Shown: positions 28,124 to 39,468, counted from the stretch's first letter. The stretch: 64,000 nucleotides of DNA from Planobispora longispora (GCF_016863135.1 NZ_BOOH01000016.1:62001-126000); one strand, 5' to 3'. Made by a program: numbers and translations. The notes: generated by a model from the letters alone, not told the origin.

Positions 28124-29650
28124 ATGAGGCGATACGCGGTGGCCACGGCCCGCTCCCTGTCCCTGGGGTTGCTGGCCCTGACGGACGTGGTTCTGACGGT
28201 CGTGGTCGTGCTGATGATCGTGCTCTCGTTCGCGCTGGGACTCGTCTTCCTGTTCCCGCCGGGGACCAGGATGCTCCGGCGGCGCACGGCGCTCGCCAGG
28301 AGGCTGAGCGGCAGGTGGCTCGGGCGGGAGATCGGACCGTCCTACCTGCCGCCCCCGCCGCCGGTCCGGCGCCAGCCCGACGGGTGGTACCGCCACGACC
28401 GCCAGCTCTACAAGACACCCCGCGTGCCCGAGTGGAACAACCGCTGGAAGTGGATGTTCGGCGACCCGGCCACCTGGCGGGACCTGCTCTGGGTCACGCT
28501 CAACCCGCTTCTGGGCGCCGCCCTGCTGCTGCCCGTGATCGCCATCGGGTACGCCGTGCCCACGGCGCGGCAGGGGCACCCGGTGGCGCTGCTCCTGGGG
28601 CTGATGGCCGTCGCCGCGACCGCCGCGGCCCCCTGGCTGCTGCGCTTCTACGGCTGGTGGAACGAGATGCTGCTCGGCCCCACGGCCAAGTCCCTGCTGG
28701 CGAGCCGGATCCACAGCCTCAACCAGGCGCACCTGGAGACGGCCGACTCGCAGGCGGCCGAGCTGCGCCGGATCGAGCGCGACCTGCACGACGGGGCCCA
28801 GGCCCGGCTGGTGGCCATCGGCATGACGCTCGGCGCCGTCGAGGCGCTGGTGGAGACCGACCCCACGGCGGCCAAGGCGTTGCTGGGCAAGGCGCGCGAG
28901 GCCTCCTCCACGGCGCTCACCGAGCTGCGCGGCCTGGTCCGGGGCATCCACCCGCCGGTGCTGTCCGAGCGCGGCCTGGGCGACGCCGTACGGGCCCTCG
29001 CCCTGGACAGCCCGTTGGAGGTCAAGGTCACCGTGGACCTGAAGACCCGCCCCGAGCCGCCCGTCGAGTCGGCGGCCTACTTCTCGGTCAGCGAGCTGCT
29101 GACCAACGCGGTCCGGCACGGGGGCGCGGACCGCGTCTGGATCGACATCAGCAACCGGGGGAAGACCCTGCGGATCACCGTCACCGACGACGGCTCGGGC
29201 GGGGCCGACCCGGCGCGGGGCAGCGGGCTGCGCGGAATCGAGCGGCGGCTGGCCGCCTTCGACGGGGTGCTGGCCATCAGCAGTCCGCCGGGCGGCCCGA
29301 CGATCGTCACCGTCGACCTGCCGCACGCGCTGGTCTGGGAGGACGACTCCGACAAGAGGGCGCAGATGCCCAAGTGGAAATGGGCGATCGTCGGGCTCGG
29401 CTACGGTCTCGCCTGGCTCCCGCTCTTCCCGCAGGGAATCGTCACGGCGATCATGAAGATCATCGAGAATGAGAACAAGAGCTGGTTCTACATCCTCTAC
29501 CTGCCCGAGCCGGTGCAGTGGCCGTTGATCATTTTCAACATCGCCCTCGGCATCGCCATGTACGGCGCGGCCGTGCTGATCCCGATCCAGCACTCCCGCG
29601 AACGGTGGATGGCCGAGGCCACCCCGCGCCGCCTATGGTTGCACCGGTGA
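28124..29650 (+). CDS. Sensor histidine kinase (NarL/DesK-type) with extra C-terminal membrane region
   Basis: 508 residues from ATG 28124. There are N-terminal hydrophobic helices (~10-50) and two more (~125-185). The HisKA_3 motif is RRIERDLHDGAQARLVAIGM with phospho-acceptor His222. The HATPase domain has SELLTNAVRHGG (N-box) and TDDGSGG/GSGLRGIERRLAAF (G-boxes). After the ATPase domain, unusually, come about 90 residues with two further membrane helices (AIVGLGYGLAWLPLF and LIIFNIALGIAMYGAA). The cognate regulator starts 25 bp downstream. The upstream frame to 28049 lacks a better start. Confidence 0.9.
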   Translation: MRRYAVATARSLSLGLLALTDVVLTVVVVLMIVLSFALGLVFLFPPGTRMLRRRTALARRLSGRWLGREIGPSYLPPPPPVRRQPDGWYRHDRQLYKTPRVPEWNNRWKWMFGDPATWRDLLWVTLNPLLGAALLLPVIAIGYAVPTARQGHPVALLLGLMAVAATAAAPWLLRFYGWWNEMLLGPTAKSLLASRIHSLNQAHLETADSQAAELRRIERDLHDGAQARLVAIGMTLGAVEALVETDPTAAKALLGKAREASSTALTELRGLVRGIHPPVLSERGLGDAVRALALDSPLEVKVTVDLKTRPEPPVESAAYFSVSELLTNAVRHGGADRVWIDISNRGKTLRITVTDDGSGGADPARGSGLRGIERRLAAFDGVLAISSPPGGPTIVTVDLPHALVWEDDSDKRAQMPKWKWAIVGLGYGLAWLPLFPQGIVTAIMKIIENENKSWFYILYLPEPVQWPLIIFNIALGIAMYGAAVLIPIQHSRERWMAEATPRRLWLHR

Positions 29651-29675
29651 TCCCCCGCATCGTCAGGCCGGGCCG

Positions 29676-30335
29676 ATGAGCGCCCGCGTCGTCATCGCCG
29701 AAGACCTCCACCTGCTCCGGGAGGGCCTGGTCCACCTGCTCCGGGCCCACGGGTTCGAGGTGGTGGCCGCCGTGGAGTCCGGGCCCGAGCTGCTGAAGGC
29801 GCTGACCGGGGAGCGGCCCGACGTGGCCGTGGTGGACGTCCGGCTCCCGCCCACCTTCACCGACGAGGGCCTGCAGGCCGCGCTGGCCGCCCGCCGGGCG
29901 GTCCCCGGCCTGCCCGTCCTGGTGCTCTCCCAGCACGTCGAGCAGCTCTACGCCCGCGAGCTGCTCGCCGACGGGTCCGGCGCGATCGGCTACCTCCTCA
30001 AGGACCGGGTGTTCAACGCCGAGCAGTTCGTCGACGCCGTGCGCCGGGTCGCCGCCGGGGGGACCGCGATGGACCCCGAGGTGATCGCCAAGCTGCTGGC
30101 CAGCACCGCCCGGCACGAACCCCTGGCCGCGCTGACGCCGCGCGAGCGGGAGGTTCTGGAGCTGATGGCGGAGGGCCGCTCCAACGCGGCCATCTCCCAG
30201 CGGCTCTTCCTCAGCGAGAGCGCGGTCGGCAAGCACACCGCCAGCATCTTCACCAAGCTCGACCTGGCCCCCTCCGACGACGACAACCGCCGCGTCCTGG
30301 CCGTCCTGGCCTACCTCAACGCCGTCCGCTCCTGA
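29676..30335 (+). CDS. Response regulator, NarL/FixJ family
   Basis: 219 residues. The receiver domain (1-~120) begins RVVIAEDLHLLREGL, and DVAVVDVRLPPT gives the phospho-acceptor Asp. The C-terminal LuxR-type HTH reads TPREREVLELMAEGRSNAAI then SQRLFLSESAVGKHTASI. It follows the kinase gene by 25 bp. The divergent ABC exporter at 26325-27967 is the likely target; this is inferred from position. Confidence 0.94.
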   Translation: MSARVVIAEDLHLLREGLVHLLRAHGFEVVAAVESGPELLKALTGERPDVAVVDVRLPPTFTDEGLQAALAARRAVPGLPVLVLSQHVEQLYARELLADGSGAIGYLLKDRVFNAEQFVDAVRRVAAGGTAMDPEVIAKLLASTARHEPLAALTPREREVLELMAEGRSNAAISQRLFLSESAVGKHTASIFTKLDLAPSDDDNRRVLAVLAYLNAVRS

Positions 30336-30432
30336 GCGCCCGTCGTCTCCAGGCCCGGTCAGTTCCGGCCTGCGGGCCCGCCTGCCGTACTTCGACCACT
30401 TCCGGTCGGCGGGCCCGTCGGCCGTACCCCGG

Positions 30433-32049
<1,617 letters not shown>

Positions 32050-32260
32050 CGTGTTCATCCCTCTGCTCATGTTCGGAGCATCGGCCGGTGGGACGCGGAG
32101 TTGAGGCACCTGTGCGAATTTCCACCGCCTTCCACCGCTTTCCGCCCTTTTTGCCGCGGAACGCGGTGAAGTGGGGGAACGCGGCCTGAGCTTGTTCTGT
32201 CGGCGGCAGCGGCTAACGTTCTGAAGAAGTACGGCATCCGCCAGCAGAAGGGGACACGAG

Positions 32261-33358
32261 GTGAAGTTCCGGGTTAACCGTGATGTCCTGGCCGAGGCTG
32301 TGGCGTGGGCCGCCCGGGTGCTGCCGAGCCGGCCGGCCGTCCCGGTCCTGTCCGGCCTGCTCCTGGAGGCGGGTGACGACCTCGTGCTGTCGGCCTTCGA
32401 CTACGACGTCTCGGCCCGCGCGTCGGTGGAGGCCGACGTGGCGGAGCCCGGCCGGGTGCTGCTCCCGGGCCGGATCCTCGCGGAGATCACGCGCAGCCTG
32501 CCCGACGAGCCCGTGGAGGTCGTCACCGACGGGTCGGAGGCGGTGCTGACCTGCGGAAGCGCCGAGTTCGGCCTGCTGACCATGCCGGTGGAGGACTTCC
32601 CGACGCTGCCGGAGATGCCCCCCAGGATCGGCGCCGTCGGCGGCGGGGTTTTCGCGACCGCGGTCGGCCAGGTCGCCCCGGCGGCCAGCCGTGACGAGGC
32701 CCTGCCCATGCTGACCGCCGTCAGGATCGACGTCTCCGGCGAGAACATGACGATGGCCGCGACCGACCGCTACCGCATCGCCGCCAGGGACTTCGACTGG
32801 CGTCCCGAGCAGCCCGACGCCGCGGCGGCCGCCATGGTCCCCGCGCGCGTGCTCGTCGATGTGGCCAGGTCGCTGCGCGGGGGCGAGGTGGCGGTGGCCG
32901 TGGGCGAGGGCATCGCCGGTTTCGAGAGCGTGGGCCGCAGCACCACGGTCCGCCTGCTGGACGAGCAGTTCATCGACTATCGCTCACGGCTGACCGACAG
33001 CTGGTCCATCGGGGCCGACCTGCAGACCGCCCCGTTCGTCGAGGCGATCAAGCGGGTTGCGCTGGTCGCGGGGAGCAACACCGCGATCAGTCTGTCGTTC
33101 ACCCAGGGGCAGGTGGTCGTCCAGGCGGGAGGCGGCGACTTCGGCCGGGGCATGGAAGTGGTGGACGCCGAGCTGACCGGCGACGACATCCGGATCGCCT
33201 TCCAGTCCCAGTTCCTGCTGGACGGCCTGGCCGGGGTCCACACCGAGCTGGTCCGGATCAACATGGAGTCCCCGACCCGTCCCGCGCTCATCGCCGAGGT
33301 CCCCGGGGACGCCGAGCCAGACTTCCGCTACCTGGTCATGTCGCTGCGCCACGCCTGA
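32261..33358 (+). CDS. DNA polymerase III beta-subunit (sliding clamp) homologue
   Basis: 365 residues, GTG start at 32261 preceded by ACACGAGG. The three-domain clamp is apparent. Domain 1 begins [20 protein letters not shown] and has [11 protein letters not shown]. Domain 2 contains [20 protein letters not shown] and [11 protein letters not shown]. Domain 3 contains [13 protein letters not shown] and ends LVMSLRHA, in place of the longer C-terminal peptide-binding motifs of the canonical clamp (usual ending -MP-R/L). It is not next to dnaA or recF, as dnaN normally is. It is therefore probably a second clamp paralogue rather than the essential dnaN. Confidence 0.85.
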   Translation: MKFRVNRDVLAEAVAWAARVLPSRPAVPVLSGLLLEAGDDLVLSAFDYDVSARASVEADVAEPGRVLLPGRILAEITRSLPDEPVEVVTDGSEAVLTCGSAEFGLLTMPVEDFPTLPEMPPRIGAVGGGVFATAVGQVAPAASRDEALPMLTAVRIDVSGENMTMAATDRYRIAARDFDWRPEQPDAAAAAMVPARVLVDVARSLRGGEVAVAVGEGIAGFESVGRSTTVRLLDEQFIDYRSRLTDSWSIGADLQTAPFVEAIKRVALVAGSNTAISLSFTQGQVVVQAGGGDFGRGMEVVDAELTGDDIRIAFQSQFLLDGLAGVHTELVRINMESPTRPALIAEVPGDAEPDFRYLVMSLRHA

Positions 33359-33374
33359 CGCGAGGGGCTCACCC

Positions 33375-33398
33375 GGCCGGGGCTCGAGAGCCCCGGCC
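33375..33398. terminator. Bidirectional hairpin terminator
   Basis: A perfect 11-bp inverted repeat, ggccggggctc and gagccccggcc with a 2-nt loop, lies between the convergent clamp and GntR genes. It probably ends transcription from both sides. Confidence 0.7.
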
Positions 33399-33403
33399 GC
33401 CCG

Positions 33404-34093
33404 TCAGGAGGAGATCTCCTGCGACTCGGTCAGCGAGATGAGGATGTGCTCCATGCACGCGTGGCCGGCTCGCTCGGCCGCGCTCGCGTCACCGGCGGCG
33501 ATGGCGCGGGCGATCGCGTCGTGGGGGATGTAGCTGCTGTTGAGCGAGGTGCCGGCGGCGGTGATGCTGGCCCGCAGGGCGGCGGAGAAGTCCTCGTAGA
33601 GGTCGACCAGGACGCGGTTGTGCGTGGCCCGGACGACCGCGACGTGGAAGGCGAGGTCGGCTTCGACGAACGCGTTGGGCTCGCCGAGCTCCCAGGCCTT
33701 CTCCCGCTCGGTCAGGGCGGCCTCGATGGCGGCGATGTCCTCGTCGGTGCGCCGGGTGGCGGCCAGCCGCGCGGCCTCCACCTCCAGGGCCCGCCGGACC
33801 TCCAGGATCTCCAGCTGCTCGGCGGCGCGCAGCCGCCGCAGCATGGCGCCGGACAGCTCGCTCGTGGCCCGCACGTAAGTGCCGTCGCCCTGGCGGCACT
33901 CCAGCAAGCCCGCGTGGGTCAGCGCCCGTACGGCCTCGCGGACGGTGTTGCGTCCGACCCCCAACTGCTCGGCGAGCACGGTCTCGGTGGGGATCTTCGC
34001 GTTCATCTGCCAGGAGTTCGACGTGATCTGCTCTTTGAGCTGATCAATCACCTGGTCGACGAGGGACGCTCGCTGCGCCGTACGCAGACTCAC
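33404..34093 (-). CDS. GntR-family transcriptional regulator with FCD domain
   Basis: 229 residues from the GTG at 34093, chosen because AGAGGAGG precedes it at proper distance; the frame extends to 34117. The winged helix has IPTETVLAEQLGVGRNTVREAV. The C-terminal all-helical FCD domain (~85-225) includes FVEADLAFHVAVVRATHNRV, with the His residues that bind a metal in this family. FadR-type regulators sense carboxylates or other small acids. A short inverted repeat, agtca-a-tgact (34128-34138), 35 bp upstream is a candidate operator. Confidence 0.92.
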   Translation of the reverse strand: MSLRTAQRASLVDQVIDQLKEQITSNSWQMNAKIPTETVLAEQLGVGRNTVREAVRALTHAGLLECRQGDGTYVRATSELSGAMLRRLRAAEQLEILEVRRALEVEAARLAATRRTDEDIAAIEAALTEREKAWELGEPNAFVEADLAFHVAVVRATHNRVLVDLYEDFSAALRASITAAGTSLNSSYIPHDAIARAIAAGDASAAERAGHACMEHILISLTESQEISS

Positions 34094-34201
34094 AGTCCGC
34101 CTCCTCTGGGGAACCAATCATCCTATGAGTCAATGACTGATAGACCCTAATTATTCCAGAGGCATAAAACCAAATCTGGAACGCCGGGAGCAAGGAACGT
34201 C

Positions 34202-35557
34202 TTACCGGACCAGTGCCGAATCGACGATCATGCCTACCAGCGCGCCGCGGACACCGACCGCCTCCAGCGCCTTACGATACGCGCTCGTCTGCTCTTCTCG
34301 CACACCCGCTCGGCCGTAGAGGTCGCCGAGTCGGCGCCAGGCCTGAGCGCACTCGCGATCGAGGGCGGCGAGGGCCGGCTGCGCCGCGGCGAGCGCCTCA
34401 CGGGCGCCGTCGAGAACGGGGACGGCATCCTCTCCGCGCGCGAGCGCCACCTCGGCCAGCACCAGCCGCGCGCTGGCGGCGACGACACTGGAACGGTCCG
34501 GGAGCAGGGTGAGGACGGACCCGGCCGTACGGTCGGCGCCCTCCAGATCGCCGCGCCGCAGACCCAGCTGGGCCAGCACCACCAGGCTCCTGGCGTGGTC
34601 GTGGGCGTGGCGCGGGAACGATGCAAAAACTCCGGTCGCGGCGCTCGCGAGCTCGTAGGTCTCCTCGATCGGCTCATCGTCGGAGACCGCCACCAGCCGC
34701 GCCCACTCCATCGCGATCCGGGCGAACTTGACCGACATCCGCGCGGGACGGCCCGTCGCGATCGCGTCGTCGGCGAGGTGGACGGCCAGCGCCGAGTCCT
34801 CGTTGTCGGCGGCGGTGACGCTCGCCTGCCAGAGGGCGTGGACCTCGTCCTCCCGGCCGGCTGCGGCCGGCACGCCGTTGGCCAGGACGACCTCGCGGAC
34901 GTATGCCATGGCGGAGGAGCGCAGGTCGCGCGCCGTCACGCTCTCCAGCAGGCAGAGGGCCAGATCGGCGGCGAGCTCGCCCTGGACCAGGGAGAGCCGG
35001 CCGGCCTGGGCCAGGGCGGCGGTCGCCAGGTCGCGGGCGCGCAGGCTGTCGCCGCCGCGGCGGTAGCACCGGCTCAGGGCGACCGTCAGCGGCAGGATCG
35101 CCAGGCGCTCCGGGTGGGCGGCGGCCTCGCGGCGGAGCTTCTCGAACGCCTCCACCGCGGAACCGATCAGACCCCGGGCCTCCAGGGCGTGGGCCCTGCC
35201 GAACCGCGCGTGGGCGGCCAGCATGGCGTTCTCCTCGCCCGCGACCTTGACGATCTCGCCGAAGCGGTCGGCCGCCGCGGCGGGATCGCCGTGGTGCAGC
35301 TCCAGCTCCGCATGGCGCAGGCCGAGCTCGGTGTCGATGCGCTGGCGCGGCTCGATGCCGTGCAGCAGGAACTCGGTGGTGCACCCCAGCCGCTCGGCGA
35401 GTAACCGGGCGACCACAGGCGTGGGCGTGCGCTTGCCCGACTCGATGAGGGAGACGTAGCTGTCGGAAAGGTCCGGCCCGGCCAGCTGCGCCTGGGACAT
35501 GCGCCTGCTCAGCCGCAACCCGCGGACACGGTCACCGATGGTTCCCTGACTCGGCAT
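34202..35557 (-). CDS. XRE-family regulator with TPR-like repeats
   Basis: 451 residues. The N-terminal HTH is IGDRVRGLRLSRRMSQAQLA then SDSYVSLIESGKRTPTPVV. The remaining ~360 residues are helical repeats (ELELHHGDPAAAADRFGEIV, GRAHALEARGLIGSAVEAFE and similar) of TPR type. Such proteins in Streptomyces bind peptides or act as one-component regulators of development or secondary metabolism; the ligand here is unknown. ATG at 35557. It starts opposite a 130-bp AT-richer upstream region. Confidence 0.85.
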   Translation of the reverse strand: MPSQGTIGDRVRGLRLSRRMSQAQLAGPDLSDSYVSLIESGKRTPTPVVARLLAERLGCTTEFLLHGIEPRQRIDTELGLRHAELELHHGDPAAAADRFGEIVKVAGEENAMLAAHARFGRAHALEARGLIGSAVEAFEKLRREAAAHPERLAILPLTVALSRCYRRGGDSLRARDLATAALAQAGRLSLVQGELAADLALCLLESVTARDLRSSAMAYVREVVLANGVPAAAGREDEVHALWQASVTAADNEDSALAVHLADDAIATGRPARMSVKFARIAMEWARLVAVSDDEPIEETYELASAATGVFASFPRHAHDHARSLVVLAQLGLRRGDLEGADRTAGSVLTLLPDRSSVVAASARLVLAEVALARGEDAVPVLDGAREALAAAQPALAALDRECAQAWRRLGDLYGRAGVREEQTSAYRKALEAVGVRGALVGMIVDSALVR

Positions 35558-35687
35558 CTGATCTCTCAGGGCGGGGGATGGTCAATGTTTCCGCCATGAT
35601 TGCATGAAGAAGTCGAATAAGGTAACCCCCAGCAAGAATCATCGGCCGCGCTCTTCCCGGCTGCTCCGTCATACCGGGCGGAGCGGA

Positions 35688-36218
35688 TTAATCGTCCGAG
35701 TCGTTCGCGCTGGGGAATAGCATCTGGCAGACCTCGAGGTAGAGGGTCTCCGGATACGGGATGTACGGGACGGTCGACAACGCCTGGTCCTGACCGGCCG
35801 ACTCCAGGATGAACTCCCCGTATCCCAGCATCCGGCCGAGCAGGGAGCGCTGGAAGCTCATGTCGGTCACCTTGGTGAGCGGCATCATCGCGACCTTACG
35901 CGTGATGAGGCCCGTGGTGAGCAGCATGCGTTTGGAAGTTACTACGAAGTAGTCAACTGACCATTCCGCGACTTTCCATACAAAGCGGATCAAGACGAGA
36001 AGCCAGGCCCACCAGACGACGAAGATGCCTCCGCCGGCGTCTTGATTGCTGAGCCACGTGCTGAGCAGTCCGGCGATGATGAGTCCGCCGAAGACCTCCG
36101 CGACGGGACGGAGCAGCACGGCCGGGTGGCGCCGCACCATGATGACCTGGTGTTCGTGGGGGAGCAGATAGCGGTTGACCGACGATGGGGCGGAGTCCCC
36201 ATGGGTCACGAGTCTCAT
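35688..36218 (-). CDS. Membrane-anchored bacterial PH-domain protein
   Basis: 176 residues from ATG 36218. Two hydrophobic segments (~38-55, 63-80) precede a bPH2 domain (~85-165) with DYFVVTSKRMLLTTGLITRK and MMPLTKVTDMSFQRSLLGRM. The family is membrane-associated, typically of unknown function. It overlaps the upstream small gene by 4 nt (TGA/ATG). The short N-terminal HEHQVIMVRRHP is the common lead-in of these proteins. Confidence 0.85.
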   Translation of the reverse strand: MRLVTHGDSAPSSVNRYLLPHEHQVIMVRRHPAVLLRPVAEVFGGLIIAGLLSTWLSNQDAGGGIFVVWWAWLLVLIRFVWKVAEWSVDYFVVTSKRMLLTTGLITRKVAMMPLTKVTDMSFQRSLLGRMLGYGEFILESAGQDQALSTVPYIPYPETLYLEVCQMLFPSANDSDD

Positions 36219-36373
36219 GACAGATGGGACACGAACTGGGCCAGGGAGTCGGCCGCGTCGAACACCGAGTCGAGGGCGCCCCGAACCGCGCCTGCCGCGT
36301 CATCCGGCCGTTTGAGCAGGAAGAATGCGACGAAGGCGATGGCGCCGTACTTCAGAACCTTCTTGACCTGCAC
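36215..36373 (-). CDS. Small single-pass membrane protein (52 aa)
   Basis: A short gene with GTG at 36373 preceded by CTGGAGG, giving VQVKKVLKYGAIAFVAFFLL followed by a polar tail that ends DAADSLAQFVSHLS. It has one membrane helix (~6-20). Its stop overlaps the PH-domain ATG, so the two are cotranslated. An upstream ATG (36418) would add 15 residues but lacks a ribosome site. Proteins with this basic start, helix and AADSLAQFV ending recur in actinobacteria; their role is unknown. Confidence 0.6.
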   Translation of the reverse strand: MQVKKVLKYGAIAFVAFFLLKRPDDAAGAVRGALDSVFDAADSLAQFVSHLS

Positions 36374-36513
36374 TTCGGCCTCCAGCCACCACTCACCCAC
36401 TGCACCCGACGTATACATTACCCACGCCCCTCGCGGGGTAAAGCGCATCGGCCCATCAGGTCTGACGCCGGCCGGAGGACCGGGGAGACCTGGGAGGACC
36501 GATGATGCGGGGG

Positions 36514-36744
36514 TTACTCGCGCCCGCTCGCGACCAGCGCGAGGACCTGGAGATGCTTGCGGGCGATCCGCTCGACCAGACCGGGATGGGCGTACCCGGT
36601 GATCTCCAGTGCGCCGTAGTGCGCCGCGTCGATGCAGCGGGTCACGGTGGCGGCCGGGTGGACCTCGGAGAACTCCTCCCGCAGCGTGGCGCTGACCTCC
36701 GCGTATGGGTCCGGGTCCGGGGCCGGGGTGTTTCGCTCGCTCAC
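36514..36744 (-). CDS. Small conserved-looking cytoplasmic protein (76 aa)
   Basis: The GTG at 36744 is preceded by AGGGAGAAC and gives VSERNTPAPDPDPYAEVSAT. The mid-part, REEFSEVHPAATVTRCIDAA and YGALEITGYAHPGLVERIAR, is helical with no membrane segment. The frame continues upstream to 36897 without a suitable start. I recognise no family; the length and composition fit a three-helix domain. The direct repeat TGTAACGA (36820-36827 and 36833-36840) lies about 80 bp upstream and may be regulatory. Confidence 0.6.
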   Translation of the reverse strand: MSERNTPAPDPDPYAEVSATLREEFSEVHPAATVTRCIDAAHYGALEITGYAHPGLVERIARKHLQVLALVASGRE

Positions 36745-36998
36745 TGTTCTCCCTGAGATGCGTCCACGACCATCGGGATCGAGGGCGCGGAAGAGATGCT
36801 TCGGCACTCTTCGTACCCATGTAACGACAGATTGTAACGATGGGTTGGACGAATGCCCCGCCGACCCGCAGGAGAAAACAGGCGAGTCGTAGGGCAAGCG
36901 AGTGATTCCGGGCGGCTCTGTGACGCCGGAGAGTGACGGGCGTTCCGAGCGTGACCGAAGAGCCTCCGATCGCGGCCGGGAACGGCGTTTCCGGCGGG

Positions 36999-37108
36999 GA
37001 GGTGGATCCGGGCGGCGGGGGAGGTGGATCCGGGCGGCGGGGGAGGTGGATCCGGGCGGCGGGTGAGGTGGATCCGGGCGGCGGGTGAGGTGGGTCCGGG
37101 CGGCGGGT
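36999..37108. repeat. Five tandem copies of a 22-bp unit
   Basis: Five uninterrupted units lie at 36999, 37021, 37043, 37065 and 37087. Each starts gaggtggatccgggcgg; differences are confined to the last base (g or t) and one a-to-g change in copy 5. The array ends 5 bp before the upp stop codon. It occupies part of the 369-bp gap 36745-37113, whose other part is the upstream region of the small gene on the minus strand; I see no further gene there. Confidence 0.9.
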
Positions 37109-37113
37109 GCGGC

Positions 37114-37752
37114 TCAGACGACGCCGTAGAGGCGGTCTCCGGCGTCGCCCAGGCCGGGGACGATGTAGCCGTGCTCGTTGAGCCGCTCGTCGAGGGCGGC
37201 GGTCACCAGGCGGATCGGCTTGCCGCTGCCGGCGAACGCCTGGTCCATGTAGGCGATGCCCTCGGGCGCGGCCAGCAGGCACAGGGCGGTCACGTCGTCG
37301 GCCCCGCGCTCGAAGAGGAACTCGATCGCCGCGGCCAGGGTGCCGCCGGTGGCCAGCATCGGATCGACCACGTAGACCTGACGCCCGGACAGGTCGTCGG
37401 GGAGCCGGGTGGCGTAGGTCTCCGCCTTGAGGGTCGACTCGTTGCGGATCATCCCCAGGAAGCCCACCTCGGCGGTCGGCAGCAGCCGGGTCATCCCGTC
37501 CAGCATGCCGAGACCGGCGCGGAGGATCGGCACCACCAGGGGGTGGGGGTGCGCCAGCCGTACGCCCCGCGCCGGGGCGACGGGCGTCTGCACCGTCACC
37601 TCGCTCACCCGGACGTGCCGGGTCGCCTCGTAGGCGAGCAGCGTCACGAGCTCGTCGGCCAGCCGCCGGAAGGTCGGCGAGTCGGTGTTCTCGTCCCGCA
37701 GGACGGTCAGCTTGTGTGCCACGAGCGGGTGGTCAACGACCAGGGTCTCCAT
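37114..37752 (-). CDS. upp: Uracil phosphoribosyltransferase
   Basis: 212 residues, ATG 37752. It salvages uracil by transferring PRPP ribose to give UMP. The PRPP-binding motif is [20 protein letters not shown], and the uracil-binding flap lies near [13 protein letters not shown] and [17 protein letters not shown]. Length matches the family. It is divergent from the tRNA-deaminase-associated gene. Confidence 0.96.
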   Translation of the reverse strand: METLVVDHPLVAHKLTVLRDENTDSPTFRRLADELVTLLAYEATRHVRVSEVTVQTPVAPARGVRLAHPHPLVVPILRAGLGMLDGMTRLLPTAEVGFLGMIRNESTLKAETYATRLPDDLSGRQVYVVDPMLATGGTLAAAIEFLFERGADDVTALCLLAAPEGIAYMDQAFAGSGKPIRLVTAALDERLNEHGYIVPGLGDAGDRLYGVV

Positions 37753-37912
37753 GGGGATAAACGGTATCCTCCAGGGCCGCTGAGGGGATAACGGACTACC
37801 CGTGACACGCCCACGGGGGAGATCTGATCACAATTTGGACGGACGTCGTACGACTGCAGCCCGGTTCTGGAAGCATTGGCCTCCGTACCAGGGCCGCTCG
37901 GTGGGGATGACG

Positions 37913-38422
37913 ATGACAGACGAAGATGTGCTCGACTTCGCCATCGTGGTCTATCGCGAGGATGACCGGTGGGAAGCGGAGATGCTCCCCGTGGCGCTCA
38001 CCTCCGATCTCCACGGGCTCATCCACGCCCTGCGCCAGCAGCCGAGCCTGAGCGGCACGATTGGCCTGGTCGCTGTGGGGGATGAGTTCTTCGTGGCGCT
38101 ACGGGTGTTCGGCGAACGTGTCGAGGTCTTCCTCTCCGACATCGCCGCGTCGTGGGACTTCCCCCTCGCGCGGCAGGCACTGGAGTACCTCGACGTCCCG
38201 GTGCCCGACGAGGAAGAGCTCGATGCGATCCTCCAGGACGAGGAGACGGCGCTCCCCGCGGGAGACCTGTCGATCTTCGCCGACCTGGGGCTCGACGAGA
38301 TGGAACTCGGTGTCCTGTCCGGGGACATCGACCTGCTCCCCGAGGACGTGCTGTCCAGCATCGCCGCCCGGCTGGGGTTCTCCGAGCCGTTCGAACGCGC
38401 CATCGACTCCATGTTCGGCTGA
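37913..38422 (+). CDS. tRNA-adenosine-deaminase-associated protein, copy 1
   Basis: 169 residues from ATG 37913, which has GGTGGGG at proper distance; the ATG at 37907 is too close to it. The protein is very acidic, with EEELDAILQDEETALPAGDL in the middle. It lies upstream of tadA and is of the actinobacterial family usually annotated as tRNA-adenosine-deaminase-associated, whose function is not established. Conserved blocks are VGDEFFVALRVFGERVEVFLSD and DLSIFADLGLDEMELGVLSG. It ends 16 bp before copy 2. Confidence 0.75.
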   Translation: MTDEDVLDFAIVVYREDDRWEAEMLPVALTSDLHGLIHALRQQPSLSGTIGLVAVGDEFFVALRVFGERVEVFLSDIAASWDFPLARQALEYLDVPVPDEEELDAILQDEETALPAGDLSIFADLGLDEMELGVLSGDIDLLPEDVLSSIAARLGFSEPFERAIDSMFG

Positions 38423-38438
38423 CCTCGGGAGATCGGCC

Positions 38439-38930
38439 ATGCCCTCCAGACCATCCGGCAGCAGCACCTTCTCGGCGGCCTTCGTCCGCACCCCGAAAGG
38501 CTGGAACGGCGCCGAGATCGACCTCGGCGAGGCCGAGATCGTCGACGACCTCGGCGACGCGGCGCAGGAGCACCTCGGGATCGAAGGGGACGAGCTGGCG
38601 CTGCTCTGCGTCGAGGTGGAGGACGAGTGGTTCGCGATCGTCCGCTATGAGGGCGACGCGGAGCCCCGCGCCTTCCTGTCCGACGCCCAGGCCGCGCTCA
38701 CCGACGATCTCGGCGCGCTCTTCGGCGAGCTGGCCGGGGTGGCGCCGGGCGGAGACGCGCCCGAGCTGGGCGTACGGCCCGCGGGCGACTTCGAGCTCCT
38801 GAGCGACCTGGGACTGAGCCCCGAGGAGCTCATCGAGCTCAGCATGGAGGAGGGCGCGCTCCCCGCGGACACCCTCTCGGTGGTCGCCGAGCGGCTGGGT
38901 TTCGCCGACGAGCTCGACCGGCTCCGCTGA
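38439..38930 (+). CDS. tRNA-adenosine-deaminase-associated protein, copy 2
   Basis: 163 residues from ATG 38439. It repeats the copy-1 architecture: an EWFAIVRYEGDAEPRAFLSD block, a GDFELLSDLGLSPEELIELS block, and LSVVAERLGF near the C-terminus, against LSSIAARLGF in copy 1. The two genes look like an old tandem duplication that has diverged widely. The stop lies 10 bp before the next gene. The frame to 38061 is a shadow of copy 1. Confidence 0.7.
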   Translation: MPSRPSGSSTFSAAFVRTPKGWNGAEIDLGEAEIVDDLGDAAQEHLGIEGDELALLCVEVEDEWFAIVRYEGDAEPRAFLSDAQAALTDDLGALFGELAGVAPGGDAPELGVRPAGDFELLSDLGLSPEELIELSMEEGALPADTLSVVAERLGFADELDRLR

Positions 38931-38940
38931 CGGATCACGC

Positions 38941-39444
<504 letters not shown>

Positions 39445-39468
39445 CTGTTATCCGGTAAGCTGCTCGGC

